From Linepithema humile (taxonomy: Eukaryota; Arthropoda; Insecta; Hymenoptera; Formicidae): 64,000 nucleotides of DNA. Positions 12,046 to 26,289 of this stretch are shown one piece after another. The stretch covers positions 26,752,931 through 26,816,930 of the forward strand of contig NC_090128.1 in the NCBI RefSeq assembly GCF_040581485.1, in the 5' to 3' direction. A model generated the notes under the pieces. That model did not search any database and was not told the DNA's origin. It was given only the letters and a program-made list of their open reading frames with translations. Positions within the stretch are counted from its first letter, which is position 1; the number at the start of each line of letters is the position of its first letter. The position numbers were made by a program, and so were the translations under genes.

Positions 12046-13280
12046 TGATTCTTACCGTCCCTTGCGTCTGCCTGTTTCTTTTATTGACGCGCAGAACCAT
12101 AGACTTCGTGAAAGGCTTTGTTTTAAAATTTAATGCTTATACATTTATTTTTTTATTATTTTTATTTTTTTATTATTTTTTTAATTAATATTTTTTGTAT
12201 AAATAATGAAACGTTGTTTAAATATAACAAAATAAAAAATGGAACATAAATAGATGAAGTTATAATGCACGTTGATACAAATAAGTTATTTATTTTATTG
12301 TCATATCTCATTAATTTTTCCGAACACGTTAAATTGTAAATTTAACGAGATTTGACATCAGAATAAATAACATATTTAAATTAAAACATTCTATTACGTA
12401 AAAGAAATGCGGAAATTTCTCCACGCGTGTGTATGTGGCAATCCGTAAATAGGAAATAAGATTTTATTTTATTTACAAGTGAGCCATGTACGCATCTGTG
12501 AGTAATTTGCACATTTGTATGTTTGTGAGAATCATTTTAATTAATATGAATTCAATCTGTAGATACCATATGTTGAAGCCATAGGTACTTCATTACTTTT
12601 ATAAATAATTAATATCTAATTACTTTTGTCAGTATTGACATTATTGATAAACGAATATTTTTTATGCATCGCATCTCCGACTGACAAAAATATCTAATAT
12701 TTTACGATAAGCTTTATTTTCAATAATTCGAGAAAAAAATAGAGTTAATCTCATGTCCGACACTGTGTACAGCCTCAAAAAAGCGTAGCATGCCGCAGGG
12801 GTGTATCTCTCTCCATATACATACTCGACGACGTCACAGGCATATATACGATATCGTAAAAATCGTGCGGCGTGGAGGATTCTCAAGAATGGAGTACTGC
12901 TTTCCAGATATCCTATACTCGTAAAATAGCCTTAATGCACCCCCTTTGCGACCGGTGCTATCGATCCTCGCTCTTCGGAGACGATGTAAGCACATGTACG
13001 CTGTCTCTAGCACATCGTAGATGACTGTGCATTTCGTGTCTGGCGCAACACATATCGCGATAGTTACTTCGTCACCACGCATCTTACCTTTTTGAACATG
13101 CGTGAATTTAAATATTGCATACATTTGCAAGCGATAGAGTTTAAAAATTTTGTTGACGTAAAGAAAGAACAGCTTTAAACTCGAAAAATTAATAAGATTG
13201 ATTTAAAAATAGAGAGCAAAAAGTGAAAAAAAAAAAAATGGTCCAGCGAGGTATTTTTCGGACTACATTTAAGTAGATAT
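12046..13280. other. AT-rich non-coding stretch
   Basis: No gene supported. A T-rich low-complexity run of TTTTTTATTA words occupies about 12140-12185. A GC-richer patch at 12760-13110 holds overlapping minus-strand open frames without recognisable similarity. Confidence 0.45.
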
Positions 13281-13334
13281 AATTATATTAGAACAATATA
13301 AATCCAATTATATTAGAACGATATAAATCCAATT
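13281..13334. repeat. 25-bp unit tandemly repeated twice
   Basis: The 25-base unit beginning AATTATATTAGAACAATATA at 13281 is repeated from 13306 with one A/G change. It is an isolated minisatellite-like duplication with no coding meaning. Confidence 0.7.
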
Positions 13335-16300
13335 TGCAGGCAAATTGGTGAAAATAAACGATGATTGAGTGCTGGAATGTATTAAAGTCGGGCAAGAGTC
13401 TTTTACCGAGGCAGTAAATAAGGCAAAATTATATCGTTTCAGACTTCCAGAAACAGATGCAAATTCTTTCGCCGCGTAATAGCGACACACAGTACGACAT
13501 GAGCAATAGCGCCATCGGTAGTCTTTACAAATGTACGCGTTTCCGTAGCGCCGTATGAGATCTAGACACCTGAATAGCATCATGAACAGTCTCATGAGGT
13601 CGCGCGGCATGTTTTCTACGACATGACGCAGCGTTCGTCTGAAAAATACCTCGTTGGATCACTACTTTTTCCATTTACCGCTCTCTATTTTTTCCTCCCG
13701 CTTTCTCCCTCCTTTCTGCCCTCTTTCTCTCTCTCTTTCTCTCTTGCACCATACCGAATGATTAACGATCGGTGGCACAGAAAAGAAGCGGGCGAATAAA
13801 AGTGCACGGTCTCCGCCCCGCTCGCCTGCTCGCGCGCAGAATTTTGCTCTTTCGCGTGTGCCTGACATGTTTCCACCGTGTTTGCCCGACTATTAATGCT
13901 TGCCGCGAAATAATAACGATATAAATCATCCAGCTTGGCTGAAGTGCGATTTGTCGCGGTGAAATGGGATCTATCGATATATTGTCTTCCGCTAATGTCC
14001 AAAGCAGAATTACATTCTTGCTTACTCACCAAATTATCTAATCAGATTATTGTTAACACAAACATATAAATTTATTTTCAAAATGTCTAAATATGCAATA
14101 TTTTAATTTTAAGATAATAAAGTAAGGCAAGAATCGATTTTGATGAATTTTAATATACGAGTAAATGCTAAATTAAGCAATAATGAAGCGGAATCAATTA
14201 TTCTATAATTTATCGAAAAAATTTTTAATGAATAATTAAAATTTGAAGATATTGAACTTGTTAAAATTATAAATACATTCATCAAACAATACTTGGTTTT
14301 TTGCTGGCTTTGACTTGGTTAACTTGTCGTATAAGGAGTTTGCAGAACTATGATACATTTGATTTTCGAATTAGATATTCAGCATATTCTGAATAGCTTT
14401 TGCATGCTTAGATTGATGTTCTCCAGAGCAATATCGTCATAAAGGGCAACCCATTAATCATTACGACGGCGTTAACTTTACCCTCAAAACAAACTCGAGC
14501 TTGTGCTTCACAATCTTGGTACTGTCATTCAGATTTATCCCGGACGGAATGTTCGCATAAATTTTTTATGATTCTCTCAAACGCAATGTATTTTTGTTAA
14601 TATTATTATTTGCAAAAGTATCTTTTTCAGTAAAAACAGATTAAATATGATATTAATTTATAATAATGCAAAGCAGAGAGAAAGGGATCGTTTGGTTGCA
14701 TTTCGTTATTTCTGCTCGAATTGATACGAAATTATTTTTAAAATGTTATAATAATTTTATTAAGTAAATAAATTAGTTAGAGTATTTAATTTTGTTAGAG
14801 TAATAATTTAGAAATTTATATTTTTGCAAGTTTTGTATTAAATGAGTTATATATAATAATATGGCTTTTCAATCAATCAGCATGGAATTTTTTAAATTTA
14901 ATTTAATAGTTTTAAATAAAAAACGTGTTAAATTTTCAATACTAAAGAGTTAGGTGCCAACGAAGTGAGTGGTCCGCTTGAAAATCATTAAGCCATTGAT
15001 AATGGTACCACCCCGTTAGTAGTAGTATTGCGGAAGGAAGATAGCAGACGCGACTCTTTAGTGTCGGCGGGAGAAACGGAAAGAGGGCGTGAAAGGGAGA
15101 CTTGCACCTTCCTCACCGAGATAAAACGTATAACCTCCATCAAAGTATCCCGTTCTTTTTACGACACGTTCTATTTGAGAATTTCAAATGCGGTTGGACC
15201 AATCCGAGGAAACTCGCGCTTTTTTCTGGTATTTTTCCATTCTTCTCTTACTGATTTCAAAGATCTTAATGGCGCGGGCGAAACGATATATAGCAAATAT
15301 TAAGCCTTTTCTTCCATTCTTTGTACACGACCATGCTTTTAACGAATGATCGTAGCATATATAGTTACGACGTAATGGAAAATGGATTATACAGGAAATT
15401 TCAAACCTTCATTTTCGTTATTTATTTTCATGATTAATTATTTTCAATTTATTAATCTCTGATAAAGAAAATATGAGCATGGTTAAATTTTAATCACATT
15501 TTTATAAAATATATCATTGAAGTAATAATATGCAAAATAATATGAGATAGCTGTTTGCCGGATATTCATATTGAATATTGCAATGCAGCAGTTAAAGAAT
15601 TTAGTCGATACACAACGGATATACTTAATGCATTGCTGGTCGAAACTAGAGAGATGCAGTAGCACAGAGAAATTTTAGTGAGAGAAAGACAAAGAGGGCG
15701 AGAGCAGAGGAGTGTGAGGATTGTGCTAGGCCACCGAGGGGTGCCAGCAACCAATAGGGGTTGCATAATTCATAGCTCCGGCTACACTCGTCCCGGAATT
15801 GCGCTCCGTTCGTTGTATGTTTGCGTAGTGTCAGAACAATATCGTCTCGCGAAAGTTTCGCGGTGCCGAGAATGCGATTTACGTCTAAATTGGCAAGGTT
15901 ACAACGCGGTTACTATGGTTTATACGCGCTTGCATGCAAGCACGAAAGAATGCACATCGGTGACGTAACGCGTGAACGTAAGACGACATTAAAATTGTCG
16001 AATTCATGAATTCATGAGATGACTTATTTTATCGAAGTCTATATTGATAAATTATCTTCTTCATTCTTTCTGTATCTTACCTTACCTTATCTTTATCACG
16101 TGCACACGCAAATATGTTCTAGAAATAATCAAATACCATCTGTAATATTAATTTACCGCGAGCAGAGCGAACTGTAAAAATGGTAGGAAAGTATAATACG
16201 GAAATATATTTTAAATTATTAACATGAGCGTATTCTTGAAAAACACGTTACTATTAAAATATTTACTTTGCTGCAAATAGAAACATATTTATATTATTGA

Positions 16301-19300
16301 TAACATATGTCTAGCAATATGATAACGATAATGTCCGAAGTAGGAGCATCTTAAATCTCCCCTGCGCAGGTAGTGAAATTCTCCTTTACTGTGATAAGAA
16401 TACTTATGGTCTCCAATATATATAGCTTGTAAGTTATACGGCAATAATAACGTATCGATTGTACCCCTCTTCCCCGGTTCGTCTTCCCCCGTATAGTGCG
16501 AACGAGAATATACGTAAAGCAGTGCTGGCGCACAAAGAGGATTTTACGGTCCACGTATAAAGCGTTCTCACGCCGGTAGCTACAACTACCGGAAACGTCA
16601 AGTAACTTAATAACAGCCAGCAAAGCATTTCTTTACGATGTTGTATACAAACGATACTGGAATTCTATACCTCGGCTGACTAGCTATTCGACCATAAATC
16701 ATTTATCTAACAAAACAACTATCTTAATACGAAAACCGCGTATTTTATTTTACAGTCGTTTATAAAATCACGCTCGACTAGGATAAACAATCTTTTCACA
16801 TGCATATTATACATCGCTATGTGTTTTGTTAGTATTTGAAAAACTTTTTACATGTAGATTCTTTTATTATTTTCTGAAAAAGAGAAAAAAAAATAGTAAT
16901 TGGAACGAATACCATTAAACTGCTGTAACGCAGGAGAGCGTTATTTTTCTGCTGCTGGAGCATCGAAAACACCCTACGCGTTTACTCCCATTGGGTTAAA
17001 CCCATTTAAGAGCGCACCGAAATAGACAATCTTGCTTTAGAACGATTAAAACTGGAAAAGTGTTTTGCGCGGCGACACAGTGACGCGACGTCTGCGGTAG
17101 CATTAGCGGAAAACTTTCGTCCCTTTTGTGGCACGTTTGCCGGATAAATCCATTTCGTGGTCAGGTTTCGCTTTCATCTGTATGTCGAGAGGATAATGGT
17201 TGTATTCCCAAACGGCCGTAGCGGCGAGAGGCTCGCTAAGAGAGCGAGGCAAAGCGAGTCTCACAGACGCCGATATGGGGGCCGAAAGAGCGAACTCGCG
17301 CTGCTCTAAATCTTTTACACCAGATGCGAAGATGATCAAAGGATTTCTACGTCCACGTACGTGCACTTCTTACTTACACATTGCTGAAATATGTGGCATA
17401 AGGGAAAAATATGTTACACGTTCCTTTCCTAAGGTCCCCCCTGTGTCGTTAGAAGTTTATTGCGCGTGTGCGCGTATGTACACATTGTGTGTATATACAT
17501 TCACTTATAAAGATTAATTATTTTTTACATTATATTTTACTCAACAATATCAAATATTGTTTATTGCTTCTCTTGACGAAAAGTATATTATTTCTTTCTA
17601 CGAAAATGTCAGAAGATAAAAGACAGTTTTTTCCGTTCTTTTAATTTAATTTTTTATCAATAAATAATTTTATATTTTATTTTAAGGAAATTTTTTTGTA
17701 CTCAATCACGCGTAAATTTTGGGAAGTGGCATGTGTGGACATTTATATTCTGACCCATTTCCGTGGTCTTCCTGTTTTGGCACAAAAAATACAAGGGAGT
17801 GACGCTTATAGAGATTTTGACCCTTCTTACTTATGAAAACATTCTGTTAACACTCGTGGGAATAAGTCGGTATTTTTCAAGAAATATAGTCTAAGTTATA
17901 TTTTCATGAAGTATATTTTCATGAAATATACTTATACGCGAGTTGAATTTGGTCGGATCGGAAAACGAATGGTTTACGTCGTGTATCAAATATTTAAAAA
18001 ATAGTTTGCGAATAGCTGCTCATTTTTTTATATTAAAAATACATTGTGTATTTTAATTAGATACTATACTTTTTAGCAGTAAATACAAATTGTGTGTGCT
18101 TTTTGAATATTGATTTATTTCTTATGTACGACGTGTTATAAGAGAAGTATATTATTCGATGCGACGCGCGAACGCGTTTCTTCCTTTCTTCCTTTTATCA
18201 CGTGAGGGATATTCGGTCCTTCCGTATTCTAGGTTTGCGATATGCAAATTTGTTCGTCGCCTCATCTTGTTTTTCTCCTCGTGCTCTTGCACAAAATTCC
18301 ACGATGGGGTCCTCCGTGGTTTAGTCTTCTGAAGAGTTTTTCGCGAACAAAGTAATAAGAATAAATCGTCAAAGGCACAAGCAGATGGCGACTGACAGGG
18401 ATGCTGCGGAAACGAGATGGGATGGATAATCCCTTGGGTGTTGACGAAGGCCTAGCAGATATACGACTTATGTTAGTGTCTGCCGAGATCGTATTTGTTT
18501 TAAGTTAACAAGTCCGCACATCCTGTATCCGGAAAAATTCATTTTGACATATTGTTTATTTACCGCTAACTTCCTTGTGATGAAACATCTCATTGTCAGA
18601 ATGAATGTGTTGGGACAGTTTTTTCTAGCAAAATCCATGTTGACACATTAAAATACAAAAGCATTGTACGTGCAATTTTCATGCACTGATATTCATCTTC
18701 GTTAACGCGTTCAGCAATTACATTTCCAAATTTGTAATGCGCTTCTTGCTCTCTCCGTCTTCTTTGATGGCGTGAGAATTTGCCATCCGAACGAATCAAT
18801 CAACCGCTATTTAGAGAGCGGATTTTTAGTGCAGGCAAGGCATTCGCCGTCATCCACATTGTTCTTACTTTATGGTCTAGCCATCTTGGAGCTAGAGGGA
18901 AAGTTTCGCGACAATATCTCTCTTGCCTCCAGCATCCCAGGGAACCTTCGTTCCTTCTTCCTTTTGTTTTCAAGCCGGGCCGCGAGAGCAATAAAACCTT
19001 ATTATACTCGGCTGGAATTTCAATAGCGCAGGCGTAGTGCAAGGTGGACGTGCAAACGCGAACCAAAAAGGGCTGCGAACGATGTGATCGATGGGGACAT
19101 ACGTCAGCCTAGCGGGACGGACAGGACGTTGACGCGGGGACGCAAGATGAGAGGCACGAGGGAGGTGAGAATGTCAGAAGGAAAGGAAGAGAGGAAGAAA
19201 AGGTAGATGCGAGTCGGAAAGAGGGGTTGTACGGGCTGCCAGGTGGCGCGGGACAACACCTAACTTGAATACAAATTACCTCGCCGCGCTTCCGTTGCTA

Positions 19301-22300
19301 ATCTTGCGGCGCTTCATCCCACGGACTGACGCTGCCAATCACGTCGACCTTCGTGGATTACCGCCGCGCCGTCAGAGAAGCGTTGTGAGAGCACGTAATT
19401 CGCGACGGATTATTGCGTCGTCTCGATCATATTGTTGATTCCTTCGACGCAGTATCGAGATCTCAAATGTAATTCTGACTTTCTGGCGCCTCTTGTTTCA
19501 ACAAAGCCTCCAAGACGTATCATACAAACAGCTAATAAAATCAACTGCACGTTTGCAAACGGAATTTAATAAGATAAATAATTTGTTAGTTACAAATATA
19601 AAGTAATCATATTAATAAACAATTAAGTAAGAACGATAATGTTCAAAAATAAGTTAGAAAACTTTAAAAGCAATGTTATCAATTAAAAAAATGGGGAAGC
19701 TTTAAAAATGAGAAAATATGTTCGCAAAGAAACTGCATAGATATTCTCTTTCAAATAATTTTGTTATATTTTAAGATCTTAATTTGTTCGTACTTTGCAT
19801 GATAAAACTATCATGGAAAAAGAAATAATTTTTTCTACAAAAGATATCTACTTTATTTAAATTATATTAGCGTATTATAAACTTCATAAAAGAGATTATC
19901 AGCACCGCAAAGATTGTACAGACTTGAATATCATTTTTAGTCACGTTTCAGTTAGAAATTAACAAAAGCGTGTACGCGTTACTCGTGCCGATCGGCATCG
20001 ATACGTGACCCACTGAATAGACGCGTAGCAGAAATCGAAACTGGCTCATAAATCTCTTCTCTAATCTGACAAATCCGGCGCTAATACGTCAAGAGGCTCG
20101 TGCCGAGTTCGCTGGGTGGTGGTGTATGTCGCGCGCAGTACGACGTAATATTGTCCGCGAAGCTTCTATTGTTCGACCATTCGCATCAATCGGCGGCAGA
20201 AGCCAATATAGCGCCCTGGGCGTTTGTGTGCGCGCGTGTCTGTGTCAAATGTTCCGCCATAGATCCGAGCATTGTAATGGTTTGTTTAATACGACATTAG
20301 AAATTTGTTTCCGCCGACAGCTGCGAAGGCTGCGGCTATTGTGACGGCACAATGGAAACGCCTCGAATTCCCCGCGGCGTCCGGAGCTGGGTGGGATAAA
20401 GAGAGAAATTTTCATACGTGTATGTCGGACGGAGAGGCGCGGCGGGATCGGCCGGGATGCAGAATGGAGGATAAATGCCTTGATCCGCCCTCCGAACGAG
20501 CCCCTGAACAACGCTTAGCTCCTAGTGCACGTGTGCCGTTTCTCCACCTCCGCGGTGCCGTTTCTCGGAAATCTATGTTTAAAAATTTAAGATACTGCTC
20601 CCGCGTCTACGTCTACCGCCATTTACGTACCCTTCGTCTGCTCGAAGAATTATATGCCACTTTCGGATTGGACAGCAACAACCTGTTTGAACGATCGACG
20701 GAAGCCGTCGAGCGACCGTCGATTGAACAAAATCAAATTTATAAATGCATGCTTTAATAGAACAACAAACAAATATCAATTTTGCGGCAACGGGAAATAT
20801 TATTTCACGAACGAGTGTGATTGAACTTGTCAAAAATAGAAGAATATATAATAATATGCAGAAAACTTTGTTTTTTAAGTGATAAAATTCAAATAAGAAA
20901 AATAAGTAAGAGAAACGGACAACATATGATTTGCATTTGATTTAAAGTTCATTTAGTACATAGAATTCCTTTTGTATATGTCTCCTGAATCGATCGATAT
21001 CCTTACAACCTTCTTCGTACCGCGCACGGAGCCCTTCTACATTGCCGCGTTCTACGCCGCACGTTCTCCTTCGAAGTAGACGCTTTTCCAATTTTCCGTG
21101 GCAGCCACGAACGGCCTGAAACAATTTAGGTAACGTCGAGTCTGATCAAATAATATGGAGAGTTCCGTCTCCGATATGGAGAGCGCAGTCTTCTTTTATG
21201 ATCGTGTTCCAAATAGGTTTGCCCGAATGAGAGCCGCGCCGCGGGACAATAGATTTTTCCCTCGGAACGTGTTCCTATCGCTGAATATCTCATCTTTATG
21301 CGCCAAGAATGGTCCATTCTCAACGATTACATCTCTTTGCATCTTAACGCACTTTTAAATGAGAGCTCGGGACCGATACTCGTTCGACGAGTAAGTAAAG
21401 AGATCGTTAGCGTATTGGGAATGCACTTTACGGCGGTTCGACGTGTCAGCGTGCGCACGTTAAATCATCAAAACAATTAACATATTAACTGGCCAGGAGC
21501 ATTCTGACGAGGAAACGCGACTGGAGGCCGAGAAGGGTCTTTAAAGTATGCCAAATGAGTCGGAGTCGGGGCGCGATGGAACGCTTATCTCAGGAGAAAT
21601 CTTGATTTAACACCGCCGTGCGTTCGACCGGAATACATTAACCCGCTGGCCTAACGAGTCGTCAATAAATTAATTGATATATGTAAATCGCGTTGGAAGG
21701 CAGCACTCAGGCGAGAAGAAACGCGTGCATCCGGCGGGCTCGTGGTAATTTTAACGCGTTATCTTATTGATCTCTTATCGATAGAAATACATTAGAAAAA
21801 ACGTCGTCAATGGGCGGTGTAATAAAATATATGAATGTGACTGGCTTATATCCGTTGCCTCGATCGTGTATCTAAATACCGCGCTTTTACATTATACAGA
21901 AACATTTCCAATGATATTTTTAATCGCGTCGCTTATAATCACGCGGCGAACAGTCAACTATGCACACGTGGCAATTTGTGGTGAAGTATAAATCACGGCG
22001 GTCAATTAGCGGTGTTGCCGGTGTGCTATCTTTATACATCGAACTCGACTGTAAATTCAACGTTATAAATTCTCACGCAAACGGTCAGAAGCTGCGCCGC
22101 GTTAGTTGACGTCGGTGATATAAGATGACATCTCTATAATAATACGTTAGTTATATTTGACCGGAATACCTATTGAACTGATTAACAATTGAAGAATCTG
22201 TTATTATTTATCCTCGTGTGTTACAAAAGCAATTTTTAGCACAGACAAGATCTTTTTTTTTACCGTTGGCTGCATGTAAAATAAGGATATTTTCAGAGAA

Positions 22301-22850
22301 TGTCTGTGAGACTTTAGAAGTGATAGCGAGGGTAAAACGCGCTTTATAATTTTTACATACACGGCCCAACCCTCTCGTGCAACATGATATTCAAAATCTG
22401 CTGTTCATCTGTTGCTACACGTGACACGTGTCGTCGTTACGGGCGCCTTTGAACGATGTGTCCTGTAATCTTATACCTGCAACGTTGTTGAGATGTACTT
22501 GTCAGTATTTTTTTATAACCGTCACGTTGATGAGGAAGTATCGGCGGGTGGGATATTTCTTTTTGCGTCTCTCGTGTTCCCTTGTTAGTATTTAATTAGT
22601 CGAAGAAATTGCGAGAATTTTTATCAGGAGAGAAAGTAAAGTAATTCAAATGTATGTTTGACTTCGGGAGTTTCTTAAATCCCGCGTGACAATTCCTCGA
22701 GGCGAAACGCTATTAGCAAACCAAATCGCGGCGACGCCGAATATAAGAATCATCTCGAAGGTATACATCTCGCGTAGCTAGCGAATCGTCGATAGGCGAA
22801 CGAGAGCGAGAGAGACAGCTGAGGACAATGAGATTATGCGAGGCGTCGCC
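13335..22850. other. Long gene-free stretch
   Basis: No gene could be supported over about 9.5 kb. Visible items: a polypyrimidine tract at 13670-13746 giving low-complexity minus-strand frames; a pair of TATTTTCATGAA words at about 17900-17930; a purine-rich stretch at 19140-19210; and CpG-rich islands at 15000-15300, 15660-15970, 16920-17380, 18780-19480, 19960-20750 and 20990-22200. The islands may be regulatory. Their open frames overlap in several frames and resemble nothing known. Confidence 0.4.
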
Positions 22851-22855
22851 GTTCT

Positions 22856-22873
22856 GTATACGCGCGCGTATAC
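22856..22873. repeat. 18-bp perfect palindrome, TATA-CG-TATA
   Basis: GTATACGCGCGCGTATAC equals its own reverse complement. It lies in a CpG-rich block about 160 bases before a second long CG palindrome. Alternating purine-pyrimidine sequence of this kind can adopt cruciform or Z-DNA forms; no function is evident. Confidence 0.7.
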
Positions 22874-23034
22874 ACAGTTATGTACTTGCTACATCGTCGC
22901 GAGGTGCGTCCTGATGAGACAATGAATTCAAGATCACGTCTCTTCTGCTGGAGGCTCCGGTAGGCGCGAACTTAAACCGAGTTACGAAATTAAGTAATTT
23001 ATATTTATGTATTCACCGAGTGTAACGAGATAGG

Positions 23035-23050
23035 CGCGCGCTAGCGCGCG
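23035..23050. repeat. 16-bp perfect palindrome CGCGCGCTAGCGCGCG
   Basis: A perfect self-complementary word centred on CTAG, close to the 18-bp palindrome upstream. Short open frames on both strands (23041-23285) surround it and are regarded as chance. Confidence 0.65.
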
Positions 23051-26050
23051 AGCCGTTCTTGTCTTGTCGTTTGTAAAACGGGCGGATACGATCTGCTCGG
23101 CTTTCGTGTTCGCGCTGCGGCGAAATCCCAGTGAAAAGCCGCTTGATTCCAACTTGGCCGAACGAATCCATCCTCGTCGTATCGTAAATCCGTGTCGCGC
23201 AAACTTATCTCGACTGTATGCTGTTCGAAGTCGCGCGACAAGAAAAATGTGCGATTATGGTTATACACAAAATAATTTATATTAGGAAAGTTTATAAACA
23301 GCGACTCATAACGTTAGGGACATAAAAGCTCAATAAACCGAGACAAAGTTCCCTTTGTCTTATTTAATAATGCGTTGCGCCAACGACTTCATTTGTCTTC
23401 AACAACATTTAGTACATCATCGTCAACGAAAGTAATTAGGACAGAAGCGTTATTTTCTCTTGTCTTTTCGGCTCCCTTTTTTTCACGAAAGTTCCCAAGC
23501 GAGGACGTGGTGTGAGGACGATCCCACGGGTAACCCATCAAGGCAGTCAATGTGGGAAATTCGCCCTTCGTGTGGCACAAGGAAGAGGATCGCGTTGTAT
23601 TTCCCCTCTGGGGGAACGCAGAAATACCCTGTCATCTCCTTCGTTGTCCTCGCCTTCCAAAGCGCGTGCTTCCGTGTTGTACGGGTCGCGCCAAAATTAC
23701 GTGTCGGAGAGCAAACCCGGGGCATTATTACTTTTAGTGAGAAGTAAAAACGGAGAGTCGACCATGGGCATTCCAGGGATGCGCCCTTATAAGTAAGTGG
23801 AAAGTTAGAACTTACCACCCTCAATGAACTATAGCATTCATTGTAGATTCTGCAATTTGCATTGGTTGTTTGAATTGAGAGAAATTGACCCTTAATGAGG
23901 TCTCATGATGCACATTTGAGTGCGATCGATGCAGCTTGCAGCTTGAAGCATCAACCGAGCGGTGGCGCCAGCCACCGCAATTTCATAATAAACTTTACTT
24001 GTAAAATTTTCGAAGTGTCGCTATTAAAATCAGGGTTAATAAAAACATTTGAGATTAAATTTAAAAAAAGTTCAGAAAATTTTAATAAAGCATTATGTTT
24101 GAATAGTAGTTTCTCTTTTGTCCATTTGATTGCTTTTCAAATTTTTTTTCTCTACATGATGTACAAGAGAGATCAACATTTTTTTAAATTAATTTAAAAG
24201 CAGAGCTACACCAAAAAAAATATAAATTATGAAATTTTATAACCGCGACGAGCGGAATGCCCGATAACGATCGATAACACGTCATTTTATTTTCTTTTTA
24301 TCTCACAAACCAACGACGAGCGGAATGAGCTTCAGCGTTATTAATATCGCTTGTCCCGCGAACAACGCGCTCTTTGTAACCCTCTCTCGGCTCCACCTGG
24401 TTCGGTATTCTGCATCGAATACCGGCCGCATAATTCACAAAACGATGTAAGCCACGTAATAAAAAGTTGCGTCATAGCCGATAGACGGATGGGTTCAAAG
24501 AACGGGCGGAGAGATGAGAGCGGTGGAATTTTTTTCTCAAGTCTTTTTCTCTCGTCATCTATGTGATCGCGCAACGTAATCGTGAGCCGACTCGGTTTGC
24601 CAGTTTGGATTATTTACGCAACGATATCGATGCGCGTCGGAGGATAGGCACGTACATATGTACCGCATACACGTAAGTCCGGGCGAGTATATGCAAAACA
24701 TGGGCGGAGCGGGCACAATCTGCACTGTCATCAACATACGCCAGAACACGGCGTGGCCCTTCGTGACACATTGTATAGGCGTCGTCCTATGTCGGTTACA
24801 TTTAACCGTAAATGAATAATCGGGATACTTCGTGCAGATTCCTCGAGGGGGTTCCAGCGCCTCTAAAAATTAATCATTGAAAAAGGGCACCAAAGTACAA
24901 TTCTCAAAATACTCGGCGTCACAATGAAAGTAGAACACTTTTGTTTTGAAAACAGCTGTGGGGGAAAAAAATTCTACAACATTAAATAATAAGTTCGTAA
25001 ACAGAATGTCGGAGAGATTCGCTGTGCGCTTTTACCGGGAAAAAATAGCATGTCTACAGCCGGGGTCGGATACACCCATGTGCGAAAGCATATGCGGAAG
25101 GAAGGGTTCGTCCTTGCTGATGCGGAGGGCCGATTTCACGTAGCTTGCGACCATCCATGGGCAAAACGTCACACTCCATATATAGACCTGCATATATGCA
25201 GCCTCGCCGGTGGTATGCGTGCGTATAAACCCGCGCGTGAGGCAGCGCGTCGCACGCTCCGCACATGCCCCGCCCGTCCATCTTATCTCGAGTCTCTTAT
25301 CGACAGAGTATTTGCTCCCTCGAGGGCTCGGCGACCCGCGGGATTAAAGCGTCGAGCGGCCAACAATGAGCCAAGAAATTCGTGCTGGCCGTCGGAGCGA
25401 TACTTCACGCGACGCTCACGAGGTGAACGTACACTCGATACGAGCGGACGATACGAAGCTGGCCGAGCGCATGTCAGAGAATCACGTAACGTGCTGATGC
25501 GTCCGGCAATTTTTTTTCTCGCAATCCTTTTTATGTTGTCGCTTTGGGCGTTCGGGGCACGCCATACAACGCGCGAAAATGTCAAGTTTTTCATGTAATC
25601 GCAGTTTTGCAAAGAAATATTACAGCGTCGAAGAATATACGCGGACAGAATTGTTTGAAACATTATGCAAATTTAATATTTGTTTTACCACTGTCACAAT
25701 TTACAAATGATAAGTTTGTGCCTTGCGAGAAATAAAGCTTGATTAAAAAATTTACGGTAAATTGTGCGTATTTAGTTGGCGAGCTTGATTTTATAGCAGC
25801 GATAATCAGATTCAATAATAGCTTACGGAACTACGCAATGCAGCATCCATACAAAATTGCACAAAGCGTATACGAATAGGAGAAACAGCAGGAATATACG
25901 CAAATAGATTCCACGACTGAATCTCGCTCAGCACGCGAGTTATTCTCTCTGCCGAAATGCTTCGAAAGCAATAAAGACACCGCGCGGACTTCCGTCGGCG
26001 CTGCGAGTCGCGAAACGCGGCTGACTCATCGCAGCGCAAACACTTTCCTC
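23051..26050. other. Non-coding, CpG-rich blocks
   Basis: No supported gene. The interval 23460-23820 has few stops in several frames on both strands (discussed in findings). A 14-base word CGACGAGCGGAATG is repeated directly at 24246-24259 and 24314-24327. The interval 24950-25600 is GC-rich and yields a 182-codon plus-strand frame and a 126-codon minus-strand frame that overlap; their composition is arginine-rich and repetitive and no family is recognised. Confidence 0.4.
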
Positions 26051-26059
26051 GATTCCGGC

Positions 26060-26289
26060 AAAAGCAAAAGAAACGCACGATCGGCTAAACTACTTCTCGT
26101 GTTCTTCGAACGCATCGCGCAGATCTGAACGTGTCAATTGTAGCCAAAGTAACGGGAACGTCCTGCAAGAAGAACCGTCGCACAAGTAGATAAGCGAGAG
26201 ACTCGACTCGTTCGGCCATTAAACTAAATTCTCGCTTCAACAGCTCGTTAGCTGCGCGTACGAAAACGTCCTCGAAAAATCAGCTCCGG
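26060..26289 (+). other. Weak candidate non-coding first exon
   Basis: A consensus donor, CTCCG|GTGAGT, lies at 26289/26290 and is followed by a pyrimidine-rich AT stretch like an intron start. Upstream is about 230 bases of CpG-rich sequence without an open frame. No acceptor of quality was seen, so an alternative first exon of a plus-strand transcript is possible. Evidence is a single splice-like site. Confidence 0.15.

Noticed and set aside
20305..20757. 150-codon plus-strand frame
   Set aside because: Begins without ATG, overlaps minus-strand frames, and has no recognised similarity.
25050..25598. 182-codon plus-strand frame opposite a 126-codon minus-strand frame
   Set aside because: Arg/Ala-rich composition as expected from CpG-rich DNA; overlapping frames on both strands and no recognised family.
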